A stretch of DNA of 64,000 nt from Sphingomonas endolithica (GCF_025231525.1 NZ_CP103057.1:2800501-2864500); one strand, 5' to 3'; shown: positions 38,014 through 47,690, counted from the first letter of the stretch. Notes: generated by a model from the letters alone, not told the origin. A program made the numbers and translations.

Positions 38014-38484
38014 ATGATGACCGATTTCAGCGACCTGCTGCTGCCCGATACCGTGATTCAAGGTGGGGCGGCGGCAACCAAGAAGACGTTGCTCCAGCAA
38101 TTGGGCAGCGTCTTCGCGGCTGCCTATGATTTGGACGCCAAGGCAGTGACCGATACGCTGGTCGCGCGCGAGAAGCTCGGCTCGACCGGTTTTGGCGGTG
38201 GCATCGCCATCCCGCACGGGAAGCTGCCCGATCTGCCGCGCGTCGTCGGCGCCTTCGTGCGCCTTGCGCAACCGATCGATTTCCAGGCGATCGACGATCT
38301 GCCCGTCGACCTGGTGTTCGTGCTGCTCTCGCCAACCGATGCGGGTGCCGATCATCTGAAGGCGCTGGCCCGAGTGTCGCGCCGGCTGCGCGATCGTGGC
38401 TTCGTGGCCAAGCTGCGCGGGGCGGGATCGCCGGATGCGCTCTATGCGCTAATGACCGACGATGAAGCACGCGATGTCGCCTGA
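38014..38484 (+). CDS. ptsN: Nitrogen PTS enzyme IIA
   Basis: 156 residues. A PTS EIIA-2 domain: LREKLGSTGFGGGIAIPHGK contains the phosphorylated His in the GIAIPHG motif, followed by PIDFQAIDDLPVDLVFVLLSP. EIIA-Ntr regulates potassium and stress responses and ppGpp levels rather than sugar uptake. It is downstream of hpf with a small hairpin between. The start codon is one of two adjacent ATGs (38014 or 38017). Confidence 0.92.
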   Translation: MMTDFSDLLLPDTVIQGGAAATKKTLLQQLGSVFAAAYDLDAKAVTDTLVAREKLGSTGFGGGIAIPHGKLPDLPRVVGAFVRLAQPIDFQAIDDLPVDLVFVLLSPTDAGADHLKALARVSRRLRDRGFVAKLRGAGSPDALYALMTDDEARDVA

Positions 38485-38944
38485 TCCGCAGCCAATCGCG
38501 GGAGAGGCAGCGCATTTCCGTGCGCTGGAGGCGCTCTACACCGCAGCGCCGATCAATCGATTGTTCGATTCGGTGCTCGAAATACCCGAACGCGGCATCG
38601 CGCGGATCCGCTTCCACGTCGACGAACGCTATTTTCACGCCGGCGGCGCGGCGCACGGCACGAGCTATTTCAAGATGCTCGACGACGCCGCCTTCTACGC
38701 CGCCAACAGCCTGGTGACCGATCGTTTCCTGCTGACCACGGCGTTCAACCTGTTGCTGACCAAGCCTCTGAACGCTGGCCCGGTGACGGCCGAGGGACGC
38801 TGGATCAGCGGCAGCCGTCGTGTGTTCGTGGCCGAAGCGCGGTTGATCGATGCCCAGGGCGAGGAAGCGGCGCGCGGTACCGGCACCTTCATGAAATCGC
38901 GTATCCCGCTGGCCACGCTACCGGGCTATCGGCCGCAGCCATGA
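38462..38944 (+). CDS. PaaI-type hotdog thioesterase
   Basis: 160 residues. The hotdog fold runs from FHVDERYFHAGGAAHGTSYFKMLDDAAFYAANS (substrate-binding His/Asp segment) to TTAFNLLLTKPLNAGPVTAEGRWISGSRRVFVAEARLID. This is the PaaI/YiiD group acting on acyl-CoA thioesters; the substrate is not known. It overlaps the end of ptsN by 23 bp; an ATG at 38474 would shorten the overlap to 11 bp. Confidence 0.8.
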   Translation: MKHAMSPDPQPIAGEAAHFRALEALYTAAPINRLFDSVLEIPERGIARIRFHVDERYFHAGGAAHGTSYFKMLDDAAFYAANSLVTDRFLLTTAFNLLLTKPLNAGPVTAEGRWISGSRRVFVAEARLIDAQGEEAARGTGTFMKSRIPLATLPGYRPQP

Positions 38945-38954
38945 CGCCGGGCAG

Positions 38955-39293
38955 GTGAGCGACCGCCTGCCCAGCGGCCTCCTGGTCGGCGCACTGCTCC
39001 GGCGCGTGAACGATGCCGGGGGCATGGGGATGATGCTCGCGCGCGGCGATCCGATGGGCGGCGCGATCCTGATCATCGCGTTAGATCGGGGCGCCAATCC
39101 GCGTGCGCTGGAGCGTGGTATCGGGCCGGACGGTCGAGTCGCGTTGCTTAGTTGGACCCCACCCGAAGCGGATCCGGACGCCATTACCCACTATTGGCAG
39201 CGCCGTCGCCGCAACGATCCCGACCTGTGGGTCGTGGAGCTAGATGTCCCATCGGTGGAACGCTTCGCCGCGGAAACCATTCTCGGCGGTTGA
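38955..39293 (+). CDS. DUF1491-family protein
   Basis: 112 residues matching DUF1491: LPSGLLVGALLRRVNDAGGMGMMLARGDPMGGAILIIALDRG, then the WTP / ITHYWQRRRRNDPDLWVVELD core. Conserved in alphaproteobacteria; no known function. The GTG start lies 10 bp after the thioesterase gene, so it is part of the same transcriptional run. Confidence 0.85.
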   Translation: MSDRLPSGLLVGALLRRVNDAGGMGMMLARGDPMGGAILIIALDRGANPRALERGIGPDGRVALLSWTPPEADPDAITHYWQRRRRNDPDLWVVELDVPSVERFAAETILGG

Positions 39294-39415
39294 CCCGCCG
39301 CGCTGCAACATGCACCGCGCTTCTCATTGTCAAAGGCGTTGTGTCGATGCGGGTGCGATCCGGGTCGATTACGCAGTCGGGGGGAAGTCCGGACGGCAGC
39401 TCGTTGCAAGACGAA

Positions 39416-39445
39416 TTGGCCGCTTCCGCACACCAACCGCATAAT
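39416..39445 (+). promoter_or_regulatory. Candidate promoter for the cell-wall hydrolase gene
   Basis: TTGGCC and CATAAT are 18 bp apart, and the start codon is 11 bp further on. A weak sigma-70-like match in a 160-bp gap; no other signal was found. Confidence 0.3.
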
Positions 39446-39456
39446 ACGAAGTACGA

Positions 39457-40107
39457 ATGTCTCTATTCCAACGGGCTGCGACGTTCGCGGCGATGACGCT
39501 CGGGATCGCCTCTTTGATCGGCGTAAGCAGCCCGGGCTTTGCTTTTCAACTGGATCGAACGGTAAACGTACCGGCCGCTGATCCGGTTCCATCGGTCCGG
39601 GCTTCGGCTACGGAATCCGATCCGACGACCTTCCGCGCTGCTGATGCCGCCCCCGCCGAGATTTTGCCGGCTGTGGTGCAGAGCGACGACCAATCCTTTT
39701 CCAGCCTCACGGCCGCCGTCGCCGGGCAGGATGACACGCCCGAGATGACGCCCGATCTGGTCTGTCTCGCCGGCGCCATCTATTTCGAAGCGAAGGGCGA
39801 ACCGCTCGCCGGTCAGCTGGCCGTCGCGGAGGTGATCATCAATCGCGCTAAATCCGGCCGCTTTGCCGCCTCGATCTGCGCCGTCGTGACCCAGCGCGGG
39901 CAATTCTCCTTCGTTCGTGGCGGCCGCATTCCGGCGATCGGCGGCAACGCTAATTATCGCACGGCCGTTGCCATCGCCCAGGTTGCGATGGGCGACGATT
40001 GGGACAGTCCTGCCCCGCGCGCACTGTATTTCCACGCCCGCCGCGCCGCGCCGGGATGGCGGATGCAGAAGGTCGCATCGATCGGCAACCACGTCTTCTA
40101 TCGGTGA
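39457..40107 (+). CDS. Cell wall hydrolase (SleB-type)
   Basis: 216 residues: a signal peptide (MTLGIASLIGVSSPGFAF), a low-complexity linker of about 70 residues, then a Hydrolase_2 domain (LVCLAGAIYFEAKGEPLAGQLAVAEVIINRAKSGRFAASICAVV, with GQFSFV and ALYFHARRAAPGW). The glutamate of YFEAKGE is the predicted catalytic acid. Related to SleB and CwlJ, which cleave spore cortex; in alphaproteobacteria it acts on the periplasmic peptidoglycan. No spore genes are expected. Confidence 0.88.
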   Translation: MSLFQRAATFAAMTLGIASLIGVSSPGFAFQLDRTVNVPAADPVPSVRASATESDPTTFRAADAAPAEILPAVVQSDDQSFSSLTAAVAGQDDTPEMTPDLVCLAGAIYFEAKGEPLAGQLAVAEVIINRAKSGRFAASICAVVTQRGQFSFVRGGRIPAIGGNANYRTAVAIAQVAMGDDWDSPAPRALYFHARRAAPGWRMQKVASIGNHVFYR

Positions 40108-40168
40108 TGATCCAAGCCTCGGCGCGTCCGGGGCTTTACCTGTTCGCGGAATGTTCTAGGATCGGCGG

Positions 40169-40663
40169 ATGCTCCAGCGTCCCCCTGATTCCTGTATCGA
40201 TGCTCCCGGTTCCCCGCTTTGTGCCGCCGATGTAGCGCGCGGCACGACGCGCATGTTGTTGCGCCACGATCTCGTGGCGATGCACGAAGTGCCGTTGGAG
40301 GGCGGCCGCCGGGCGGACCTGATGGCGATCGATTCGCGCGGCAACATCATCATCGTCGAGATCAAGGTATCGCGCGCCGATCTGCTGGGTGACGCCAAGT
40401 GGACCGACTATCTAGCGCATTGCGACCGCTTCTACTGGGCGGTGCCCGCCGGGTTCGATGCCTCGCCGATCGACGGCCCCGCCTTCCTGCCGGCGCGTAC
40501 CGGAATCATCATCGCCGATCGCTACGACGCGGCTATCGTCCGCGAGGCGCATACCGAGCCATTGCCGGCGGCGACGCGCAAGCGTTGCACGCTTGCCTTT
40601 GCCAGGCGCGCGGGGCGCAGGCTGATCGGTTCGCTCGATCCCGATGCGGATGCGATGATCTAG
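40169..40663 (+). CDS. mmcB: MmcB-family DNA repair protein
   Basis: 164 residues. A PD-(D/E)XK-like fold: LEGGRRADLMAID-SRGNIIIVEIKVSRADL carries the D..ExK core, with WTDYLAHCDRFYWAVP following. MmcB was found in Caulobacter as an SOS-induced protein needed for mitomycin C resistance. It stands alone between two non-coding stretches. Confidence 0.85.
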   Translation: MLQRPPDSCIDAPGSPLCAADVARGTTRMLLRHDLVAMHEVPLEGGRRADLMAIDSRGNIIIVEIKVSRADLLGDAKWTDYLAHCDRFYWAVPAGFDASPIDGPAFLPARTGIIIADRYDAAIVREAHTEPLPAATRKRCTLAFARRAGRRLIGSLDPDADAMI

Positions 40664-40683
40664 GGGGCGGCGAAACTCACACT

Positions 40684-40758
40684 GCTCCTGCAAAGGCAGG
40701 AGCTTAGGAACCGCCAGCGATGTACTCCGTGATCCTAAGCTCTTGCCTTCGCAGGAGC
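40684..40758. repeat. Intergenic palindromic element 5
   Basis: Two hairpins (GCTCCTGCAAAGGCAGGAGC and GCTCTTGCCTTCGCAGGAGC) joined by a roughly 35-bp spacer, with TTAGGA/TCCTAA as inner arms. It lies between mmcB and the convergent ankyrin gene. A third, single hairpin (GCTCCCCGGCGAAGGCCGGGGC) lies at 40801-40822. Confidence 0.6.
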
Positions 40759-40910
40759 ACCCCACCGACATCTGAAGCGCAACCTTAGCAATCAGCACGA
40801 GCTCCCCGGCGAAGGCCGGGGCCCAATTGCGGGACATCAGTGACAAGCCCGCACCCTTGTTACGACCACTTATCCGCCCGGACCTGGCCTCCGGCGTGAT
40901 CATGACAACC

Positions 40911-41513
40911 CTAAAACTTAGGCCCGGCCACCGCCGCCTTCGGCTTCTTCGGTGCTTCGTCGATCGCCTTGATGATCGCCGGGGACCGTCCGTCCCGCTT
41001 GGCATAATCCCGCGCGGACGTGCCCGACAGGTCGACCTGGTCGGCATCCGCGCCTGCGGTCAGCAGGGTCTGCACCATCTGCAGGTCGCGGCGCTGGACC
41101 GCGCGGATCAATGCCGTCTCGCGCGAGGCGTTGCCCAGATTGACGTTGGCCTTCCCGGCAAGCAGCTTCTCGACCAAGTCGGTACGCCCCTTGCCCGCGG
41201 CAAGCAGCAGCGGCGTGTTGCCGTCATTATCGCGCACGTTGGGATTGGCCCCGCGCGAGAGCAGGAAGCTCAGATATTCGGCATTGCCGTTCTGCACCAC
41301 GATGTGCAGCGCCGATTCCCCGCTGGTCACCGATCGCGCATTGATCACCGTCGTGCCGGGCTTGTTGAGCATTTCGACGATGTCGTTGCCCTTCTCGCTG
41401 CGCACGGCTTCCAGGAATTTGTAGCCCTCGGACTGAGTACCTTGCGCCTGGGCAGCGACGGGCAGGATGAACAAGGTTGCGGCGAGAGCCAGAGTAAACG
41501 TGCGGAATGACAT
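40911..41513 (-). CDS. Secreted ankyrin-repeat protein
   Basis: 200 residues: a signal peptide (LALAATLFILPVAAQA) and four ankyrin repeats (SALHIVVQNGNAEYLSFLLSRGANPN, TPLLLAAGKGRTDLVEKLLAGKANVN, TALIRAVQRRDLQMVQTLLTAGADAD) with a lysine-rich C-terminus. Location is probably the periplasm. No function is known for this group. It is divergent from the SCO1 gene. Confidence 0.85.
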   Translation of the reverse strand: MSFRTFTLALAATLFILPVAAQAQGTQSEGYKFLEAVRSEKGNDIVEMLNKPGTTVINARSVTSGESALHIVVQNGNAEYLSFLLSRGANPNVRDNDGNTPLLLAAGKGRTDLVEKLLAGKANVNLGNASRETALIRAVQRRDLQMVQTLLTAGADADQVDLSGTSARDYAKRDGRSPAIIKAIDEAPKKPKAAVAGPKF

Positions 41514-41571
41514 GGATGCGGAAAACCTCGTGGACGATCGGCTTAACTTGCGTGACGGGGCTTAACAGATC

Positions 41572-42177
41572 ATGGCTGGCCGCGCCATGAAACAGATCGC
41601 CCGTCTGGCCGCTGCGACGCTGATCGCGGTGCTGCCCATCGCCTGTTCGCCGTCGGCGCCGCCCGCCGCGCCGCCGCTCGAAGGCGCGCGTATCGGCGGC
41701 CCGTTTGCGCTCACCGACCAGAATGGCGCGAGCGTCACCGACCGCAGCCTGGCCGGCAAATACCGCATCATGTATTTCGGCTATACCTTCTGCCCCGACG
41801 TCTGCCCGGTCGACGTGCAGAACCTGGCCGCCGGATTGCGCGCGTTCGAGCAGCAGGATGCAGCGGCCGCGGCGAAGGTTGTGCCGGTGTTCGTGTCGAT
41901 CGATCCCGCGCGGGATACGCCGGCGGTGCTCAAGCAGTTCGTCGGTCATTTTCATCCGCGTATGATCGGGCTGACCGGTACTCCGCAGGCGATTGCCGCG
42001 ATCGCCAAGGAATATGCCGTTTATTACAAGAAGGGCGAGAGCAGCCCGGGCGGATACATGATGGATCATAGCCGCGTGGCCTATCTGATGAGTCCCGAAG
42101 GCAAGCCGATCGCGTTGTTGCCGCAGGAAGGCACGCCGCAGGCGATCGCTACGGAATTGGCACGATGGGTACGATAA
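41572..42177 (+). CDS. SCO1/SenC family copper chaperone
   Basis: 201 residues: an N-terminal lipoprotein-like signal (ATLIAVLPIACSPSAPP, possible lipobox IAC), then a thioredoxin fold with YTFCPDVCPVD (CxxxC copper ligands) and the distal MDHSRVAYLM histidine. SCO proteins load copper into the CuA centre of cytochrome oxidase. It overlaps the next gene by 13 bp. Confidence 0.9.
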   Translation: MAGRAMKQIARLAAATLIAVLPIACSPSAPPAAPPLEGARIGGPFALTDQNGASVTDRSLAGKYRIMYFGYTFCPDVCPVDVQNLAAGLRAFEQQDAAAAAKVVPVFVSIDPARDTPAVLKQFVGHFHPRMIGLTGTPQAIAAIAKEYAVYYKKGESSPGGYMMDHSRVAYLMSPEGKPIALLPQEGTPQAIATELARWVR

Positions 42178-42608
42178 TCACGCCATTCTGGGAGACGACC
42201 CCGCTCGAGCAACTCGATCGCGGCCAGTGGGAGGCATTGTGCGACGGCTGCGGCAAATGCTGCGTGCATAAATTGGAGGATGAGGAGACGGGCGAACTGC
42301 TCGCCACCAACGTGTCGTGCAAGCTGCTCGACCGGGCGAGCGCGCAATGCTCCAACTATCGCCACCGCCACGCCTTCGTCGAGGAATGCGTGCGGCTGAG
42401 CCGCGACAATGTGCACCAGATCGATTGGCTGCCGAGCACCTGCGCGTACCGGCTCCGCCGCGAAGGCGAGCCGCTACCGCGCTGGCATTATCTGGTCTGC
42501 GGCGACCGGGAGGCAGTGCACCGCGCCGGTGAGTCGGTACGCGGCTGGACCGTTTCCGAGGTCGATGCCGGCGATCTGGAAAACCACATCGTCGACCGGC
42601 GCCTGTGA
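42165..42608 (+). CDS. YcgN-family cysteine cluster protein
   Basis: 147 residues of the UPF0260/YcgN family: FWETTPLEQLDRGQWEALCDGCGKCCVHKLEDEETGELLATNVSCKLLD, then QCSNYRHR and LPSTCAYRL. The eight conserved cysteines, including CDGCGKCC, suggest a metal or Fe-S site. The function is not established. It is translationally linked to the SCO1 gene (13-bp overlap), and a YgjP-like peptidase gene starts 3 bp after its stop. Confidence 0.9.
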   Translation: MGTIITPFWETTPLEQLDRGQWEALCDGCGKCCVHKLEDEETGELLATNVSCKLLDRASAQCSNYRHRHAFVEECVRLSRDNVHQIDWLPSTCAYRLRREGEPLPRWHYLVCGDREAVHRAGESVRGWTVSEVDAGDLENHIVDRRL

Positions 42609-42611
42609 CCG

Positions 42612-43295
42612 ATGGCGGGCGCTACGCCGCCGGTTGAAGTCGTGCGCAACGCCAGGTCGCGGCGCGCCAAGCTGTCAATCGACCCGGCGAGCGGCAAGGT
42701 TCGCCTGACGCTGCCCACGCGTGCGGCGCTGAAGCCCGCGCTGCGCTGGGCTGCCGAACAGCAGGAATGGATCGACCGGCAGCAGGCGCGACTGCCCCCG
42801 GCGCGGCCGTTCGCGCCGGGATCAACCATTCCGTTCGAGGGTGTCGACCTGCGGATCGCATGGGATGAACGCGCGCCGCGGCGGATAAACCGCGACGGCG
42901 ATACGCTGCATTGTGGCGGTCCGCTGGACGGGCTGGCACGCCGCATTGCCTTGTGGCTGCAGCGCGAGGCACTGCGCCTGCTGAGCATGGAGACCGCGGA
43001 ATTTGCGGCGAAGGCGGGGGTGAGCGTCAGCAAGGTCGCGATCGGCGACGCCAAAGGCCGCTGGGGCAGTTGCACGACGCACGGCGTAATTCGTTACAGC
43101 TGGCGGCTGATCCTGGCGCCCCCCTTCGTCCGCCGCTCCACTGTCGCGCATGAGGTCGCCCACCGGCTCCACATGCACCACGGCCCGGAATTCCACGCCG
43201 CGGCTGACGCCTTGACCGAGGGCGATCCTGCCGAGTCACGCGCCTGGCTGCGCGCGAACGGCGCCGCACTTCACTGGGTGGGGCGGGATTCCTGA
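42612..43295 (+). CDS. YgjP-like zinc metallopeptidase
   Basis: 227 residues. The DUF45/YgjP core AIGDAKGRWGSCTTHGVIRYSWRLILAPP and VAHEVAHRLHMHHGPEFH carries the HExxH-type zinc site HEVAH plus a downstream His. The N-terminal half is a beta domain. Its 3' end overlaps the PBP1A gene tail to tail by 25 bp. The substrate is unknown. Confidence 0.85.
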   Translation: MAGATPPVEVVRNARSRRAKLSIDPASGKVRLTLPTRAALKPALRWAAEQQEWIDRQQARLPPARPFAPGSTIPFEGVDLRIAWDERAPRRINRDGDTLHCGGPLDGLARRIALWLQREALRLLSMETAEFAAKAGVSVSKVAIGDAKGRWGSCTTHGVIRYSWRLILAPPFVRRSTVAHEVAHRLHMHHGPEFHAAADALTEGDPAESRAWLRANGAALHWVGRDS

Positions 43296-45430
43296 AGCCG
43301 GTCGCCGGGGCGTTCCGGCGCGCGATCGATCACCGGTGCCCGCGGCGCCGGCGCGCGCGAGGGCGGGGTGTTGCGATCCAGCACCCTGTCGATCCAATCC
43401 TGGTCGAGCCGCTCGGGCGCCTGCTCCGGACGCTGGTCCGGCACCGGCCGAGTCCGGCCGCTATCATCCTCAGGCTCGGTCGGCGCGCTCTCCGGCGCCG
43501 CCGTCTGCGCGCCGGGCTCGACCGGATTGCCATCGGCATCGACGAACAGCGTATTGTCCGCCTCGCCGAAATAGGATTCCTCGTCCGGCTCCAGCTGCCA
43601 TTCGGGCAGCGTCACCTTGGTGTCGAATTCCTCCACCGGCCGGTTAGCAACCGCGGGTTTCATGAACGCCGCAAACGCCCGCGCCGGCGCGGTACCGCCC
43701 TGCAGGCCAGGCACGACACGCGCATCGTCGCGGCCCATCCACACGCCGGTGGTGATGCCGCTGGAGAAGCCGACGAACCAGCCATCCTTGTTCGAACTCG
43801 TCGTGCCGGTCTTGCCTGCCACGGGGCGGCCGATCTGCGCGGCCTTGCCGGTGCCGGTATTGACCGCGGTCTGCAGCAGATCGGTCATCTGCGCGGCGAC
43901 ATAGGGCGCGACCAGAACTTGGCTACGATCGACCGTCTGCTGGTAGATCGTCTCGCCCAGCGCCGTCACCTTGGTAATGCCGTATGGCGTGATCGCGACG
44001 CCCTTGTTGGCGACACTCGCGAAAGCGCGCGTCATGTCGATCAACCGGACGTCCGACGTGCCCAGCACCATTGCCGGATGCGTATCCACCGGCGTGGTGA
44101 TCCCGAAGCGGCGCGCCATGTCGGCGATCGTGGCAAAGCCGACTTCCTGCCCGAGCTTGGCGGCGATCGTGTTCACCGAATAGGCAAAGGCCGTGCGCAG
44201 CGTCATCGCGCCGCGATTGGCGCCCGACGAATTGCGCGGGGTCCAGCCGTTGATCGTCACCCGTTCGTCGACGACGTTGTCTTCGGGCTTGTGCCCCGCC
44301 TCAAGCGCCGCGAGATAGACGAACAGCTTCCAGGCGGATCCCGGCTGGCGCACTGCCGAGGTAGCGCGGTTATAGTTGGACGACACGTAATCGGTCCCGC
44401 CGACCATCGCACGCACCGCCCCGTCGCGATCCAGCGCGACCAAAGCACCCTGCGCACCCCGCGGCGCATTGGCGCGGATCGAGGCGTCGGCGGCACGCTG
44501 CATGTTGAGGTCGAGCGTGGTCCATACGTCCAGCGGACGTGTCGTCTCGTCGATCAGCACTTCTAGCTGCGGCAGGGCCCAGTCGGTGAAGTAGCGAACG
44601 CTGTTCTGCTTGGGTTCGGGCGCGAGCGTCACGCCGGTCGGGTTGGCACTCGCCGCCTGTTCGGCGGTAATTGCGCCAGTTTCCTGCATCACCTGGATGA
44701 CGACGCCGGCGCGGCCGACCGCAGCCTCGGCGTCGGCGGTAGGCGAATAGCGCGACGGGGCCTTGACTAGCCCGGCGATTACCGCCGCTTCGCTGAGCGA
44801 CAGCGTATCGGCACCGTGGCCGAAGAAGCGGCGCGATGCGGCATCGATGCCGTAGGCGCCTCCGCCAAAATAGACCTTGTTGAGATACAGTTCGAGGATC
44901 TGGTCCTTGGAGAATTTACGCTCCATCGCCAGCGCCAGGATCGCCTCGCGCGTTTTGCGGCCGACATCGTATTTGTTCGACAGGAAGATCGTGCGCGCGA
45001 CCTGCTGCGTGATCGTCGAGGCGCCCTGCAGCCGTCGGCCGCGCCCGCGATTCTCGTAAGCCAGCTTCACCGAGCGCGCGACGCCGATCGGATCCACCCC
45101 GATGTGCGAGCGGAAGCGCCGGTCCTCGACCGACACCATCGCATCGCGCATCACCCGCGGGATGCGGTCATAGGGCAGCCACTCGCCATAGCTCGGCCCC
45201 AGTGACACGATCACCGTGCCGTCGGCGGCATGGACGCGGATCATTTGCCCGTTGGGCGAGGATTTCAGCTCGTCATAGCTCGGCAGCTGCGCGCGCGCGA
45301 CATACACTGCAATGACCAGCCCGATGAGCGCGAGCACGCCGAGGCCGATCAGGACACGCAGCAGCAAGACCAGCCGACGGCGCCACGAAGGCTGTTTCTT
45401 GGACGGGATCGCGCGGGCCATGGGTTGCAC
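43271..45430 (-). CDS. Penicillin-binding protein 1A
   Basis: 719 residues. One transmembrane helix at residues 22-45, then glycosyltransferase 51 (VSVEDRRFRSHIGVDPIG; GASTITQQVARTIFLS) and a transpeptidase with SAVRQPGSAWK (SxxK-type Ser-Lys), SVNTIA (SxN) and KTGTTS (KTG). The last 120 residues are a proline/glutamate-rich tail. It polymerises and cross-links peptidoglycan. No ponA-type OB insertion is evident. A second ATG 3 codons in is an alternative start. Confidence 0.93.
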   Translation of the reverse strand: MQPMARAIPSKKQPSWRRRLVLLLRVLIGLGVLALIGLVIAVYVARAQLPSYDELKSSPNGQMIRVHAADGTVIVSLGPSYGEWLPYDRIPRVMRDAMVSVEDRRFRSHIGVDPIGVARSVKLAYENRGRGRRLQGASTITQQVARTIFLSNKYDVGRKTREAILALAMERKFSKDQILELYLNKVYFGGGAYGIDAASRRFFGHGADTLSLSEAAVIAGLVKAPSRYSPTADAEAAVGRAGVVIQVMQETGAITAEQAASANPTGVTLAPEPKQNSVRYFTDWALPQLEVLIDETTRPLDVWTTLDLNMQRAADASIRANAPRGAQGALVALDRDGAVRAMVGGTDYVSSNYNRATSAVRQPGSAWKLFVYLAALEAGHKPEDNVVDERVTINGWTPRNSSGANRGAMTLRTAFAYSVNTIAAKLGQEVGFATIADMARRFGITTPVDTHPAMVLGTSDVRLIDMTRAFASVANKGVAITPYGITKVTALGETIYQQTVDRSQVLVAPYVAAQMTDLLQTAVNTGTGKAAQIGRPVAGKTGTTSSNKDGWFVGFSSGITTGVWMGRDDARVVPGLQGGTAPARAFAAFMKPAVANRPVEEFDTKVTLPEWQLEPDEESYFGEADNTLFVDADGNPVEPGAQTAAPESAPTEPEDDSGRTRPVPDQRPEQAPERLDQDWIDRVLDRNTPPSRAPAPRAPVIDRAPERPGDRLQESRPTQ

Positions 45431-45490
45431 CTACGGATAGGCGCTATACGCCGCCTGAACAAGACGGCGCGGCCACGGCCGAGCGACCGA

Positions 45491-45895
45491 TTATTCGCCG
45501 TCGCTGCGGGGGCGGAAATCCAGGCTGAGCGAATTCATGCAATAGCGAAGCCCAGTCGGCGGCGGACCATCGGGGAAGACGTGGCCGAGATGCCCGTCGC
45601 ACCGTGCGCACCGCGCCTCGGTCCGGCGCATGCCATGGCTCGTGTCGCTATGTTCGATGACGTGATCCGCGGCGATCGGCTGGGTGAAGCTGGGCCAGCC
45701 CGATCCCGAATCATATTTGTCGGCGCTGTCGAACAACGGCAGGGCACAGCCGCCGCAAGGATAGATGCCGTCGGCCTTGTTGTTGTTGTAACGGCCGGAA
45801 AAGGCGCGTTCGGTGCCCGCTTCGCGCAGCACGTGATATTGTTCGGCGCTCAGCTTCTTGCGCCATTCGGCCTCGGACAGGGTCAGATGATCCAT
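45491..45895 (-). CDS. msrB: Methionine-R-sulfoxide reductase B
   Basis: 134 residues from the ATG at 45895. [40 protein letters not shown], then [39 protein letters not shown]: the four zinc cysteines (CxxC twice) and the catalytic Cys in RYCMNS are all present. Cytoplasmic repair of oxidised methionine. It follows the FAD oxidoreductase gene after about 30 bp. Confidence 0.95.
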   Translation of the reverse strand: MDHLTLSEAEWRKKLSAEQYHVLREAGTERAFSGRYNNNKADGIYPCGGCALPLFDSADKYDSGSGWPSFTQPIAADHVIEHSDTSHGMRRTEARCARCDGHLGHVFPDGPPPTGLRYCMNSLSLDFRPRSDGE

Positions 45896-45924
45896 TGAAT
45901 TGCTTTCGGGTTTGGTAGCGGAAG

Positions 45925-47025
45925 TCACGGCCGCACATAGCCGATGCGGGTGGCACGCGCGATGATCTCGATCAGAAATGGCGTGTGTTGCGCCAATGGC
46001 AAGAGCGCCCGGGCAATCCGCGGCCGCTCCGCCGCGTCCCGAACCAAGCCGGCAAGGCCGATCGGCCAGGCAAGGTCGCGCGCCAGGCGATGCTGGTAGC
46101 GGGTGGATGCCTGTGCGCCCCCCGCGGCATAGCAATCGGCGGCCCGGATGCCGCTGGCGATGGCGATGCCCATGCCTTCGCCCGCGAGCGACGGGATGAC
46201 GCCGGCCTGATCGCCGAGCCGGAACAGACCGGCCGTGCCCTGACGCGCGCGCCAGCCATAGGGCACGTTGGCGACCGCATCCACCTGCCCCGCTACACGC
46301 CAGGCGAGGCGCTCCGCGAGGTGCGGCATTTCCGCGGCCAGCATGTCTAGCAACGTGTCGGGCGTGCCGGCCTCGGCCAGCCGGGAGCGGTGCACTGCCA
46401 TGCACAGGTTCGCGGTACCATCCTCCTGGCGGACGATGCCGGCATAGCCGCGTTCGAACAGATGCAGTTCGATCGCGCTGCCGATCAGCCGGTCGAGCGT
46501 CGGCGACGGGCCGAGGCGCACGCGCAGACCGAGCGTGGGATCGTTGCCGCGGGCGGATTCGGGGCGAGCTAGGCCGCGAACGTCATGCTTGCCGCTGGCG
46601 AGGAACAGCGCGTCTGCCTCGATCACCGTGCCGTCGTGCAGTCGCGCGCTATTACCGGTCGTCTCGCGCACGGTGACGCCGCGCTCGATCGCGGCACCGG
46701 CCGCGGCGGCACGGGCAAGCAGCAAAGTGTCGAGATGGCGGCGCGAGACACCATGCGCCGCGCGCGGCAGCGGTGCCTCCACCATGGCCGCGCCGGCGAA
46801 CAATCGCACGGTGTGAACGCGCGCCGGGCCGAGTGCCTCGGGTTCGATGCCAAGGCTGACGAGCGATTCCAGCGTGCGCCAACTGAGAAAACCGCCGCAC
46901 AGGGCATCGCCGGTCTCTCGGCTGCGCTCGATCAGCAGATGCGGCAGGCCGGCCTGGGCCAAGCGTATCGCGGTGCTCGCACCCGCCGGGCCGCCGCCCA
47001 GGATCAGCGCAGGTGTTCGACGCAT
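45925..47025 (-). CDS. FAD-dependent oxidoreductase of the type III PKS cluster
   Basis: 366 residues. The Rossmann FAD motif [19 protein letters not shown] opens the protein; [24 protein letters not shown] near residue 265 is the second FAD motif of the geranylgeranyl-reductase/p-hydroxybenzoate-hydroxylase-like group. Together with the methyltransferase and type III PKS it forms one operon (overlaps of 22 and 4 bp). By analogy with SrsC, it would hydroxylate or oxidise a methylated phenolic-lipid ring, but this is inference. Confidence 0.85.
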   Translation of the reverse strand: MRRTPALILGGGPAGASTAIRLAQAGLPHLLIERSRETGDALCGGFLSWRTLESLVSLGIEPEALGPARVHTVRLFAGAAMVEAPLPRAAHGVSRRHLDTLLLARAAAAGAAIERGVTVRETTGNSARLHDGTVIEADALFLASGKHDVRGLARPESARGNDPTLGLRVRLGPSPTLDRLIGSAIELHLFERGYAGIVRQEDGTANLCMAVHRSRLAEAGTPDTLLDMLAAEMPHLAERLAWRVAGQVDAVANVPYGWRARQGTAGLFRLGDQAGVIPSLAGEGMGIAIASGIRAADCYAAGGAQASTRYQHRLARDLAWPIGLAGLVRDAAERPRIARALLPLAQHTPFLIEIIARATRIGYVRP

Positions 47026-47690
47026 AATCGGAACGGAAAGAAGCGGTGGATGCGAGCGCCGGTCACACCGGCTTCACCCAGCAATGGCGGCCATTCGGCG
47101 GGGCGGTAGGACCGCGCGATCGACAGGTGACCGTCGTGCCGGACGATGCGGTGCCAGCGGAACAGGCCGGCCAGGATCGGGAAGCCGTGATAGGCGAAAC
47201 GATGCCGATGGAGATCGTTGACCAGCCAACCCTTGCTTGCCCGCGCTTCCATGACGCGAAGGAAATCGAGCAGCTGCGGTCGAGTCATGTGGTGGGCGAC
47301 AAGGCTGCTGATGATGAAATCCATGCCCTCGGCGTGATCGGCATAGTCGCCGGTGATCCAGGTGATCGGCAGGTCGGCGGGCGTATGCGCGCGGGCGGCC
47401 TGTTCGCTGCGCGGGTTGAGGTCGACGCCGATAAGCTCCGTGTCCAGCCCGCGTTTGCGTGCCCAGCGCGCGATGCGGCGGAGCATGTCGCCATCGCCGA
47501 ACCCCACGTCGAGCAAGCGGAAGCGATTTAGACCGACGGTTCCGCGGGCGAGGAAGTCGAGCGTCGGGCGGGCGGCCATGGTAACCATGTTGACCCGCGC
47601 GAGATCGGCCATGACATCGGCATAGGTGCCGGCGTCGAGATCCTCGGCATCCATCAGCTCCTCGGCAATGGCGCGCGTCTCGAGCGTCAT
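47004..47690 (-). CDS. Class I SAM methyltransferase of the type III PKS cluster
   Basis: 228 residues. Motif I LLDVGFGDGDMLRRIARW, the acidic loop IGVDLNPRSEQAAR and the later IISSLVAHHMTRPQLLDFLRVME mark a class I methyltransferase. The fold gives no clue to the acceptor; the operon context suggests O- or C-methylation of a polyketide ring, as in SrsB or BpsB. Its start overlaps the stop of the type III PKS gene. Confidence 0.85.
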   Translation of the reverse strand: MTLETRAIAEELMDAEDLDAGTYADVMADLARVNMVTMAARPTLDFLARGTVGLNRFRLLDVGFGDGDMLRRIARWARKRGLDTELIGVDLNPRSEQAARAHTPADLPITWITGDYADHAEGMDFIISSLVAHHMTRPQLLDFLRVMEARASKGWLVNDLHRHRFAYHGFPILAGLFRWHRIVRHDGHLSIARSYRPAEWPPLLGEAGVTGARIHRFFPFRLCVEHLR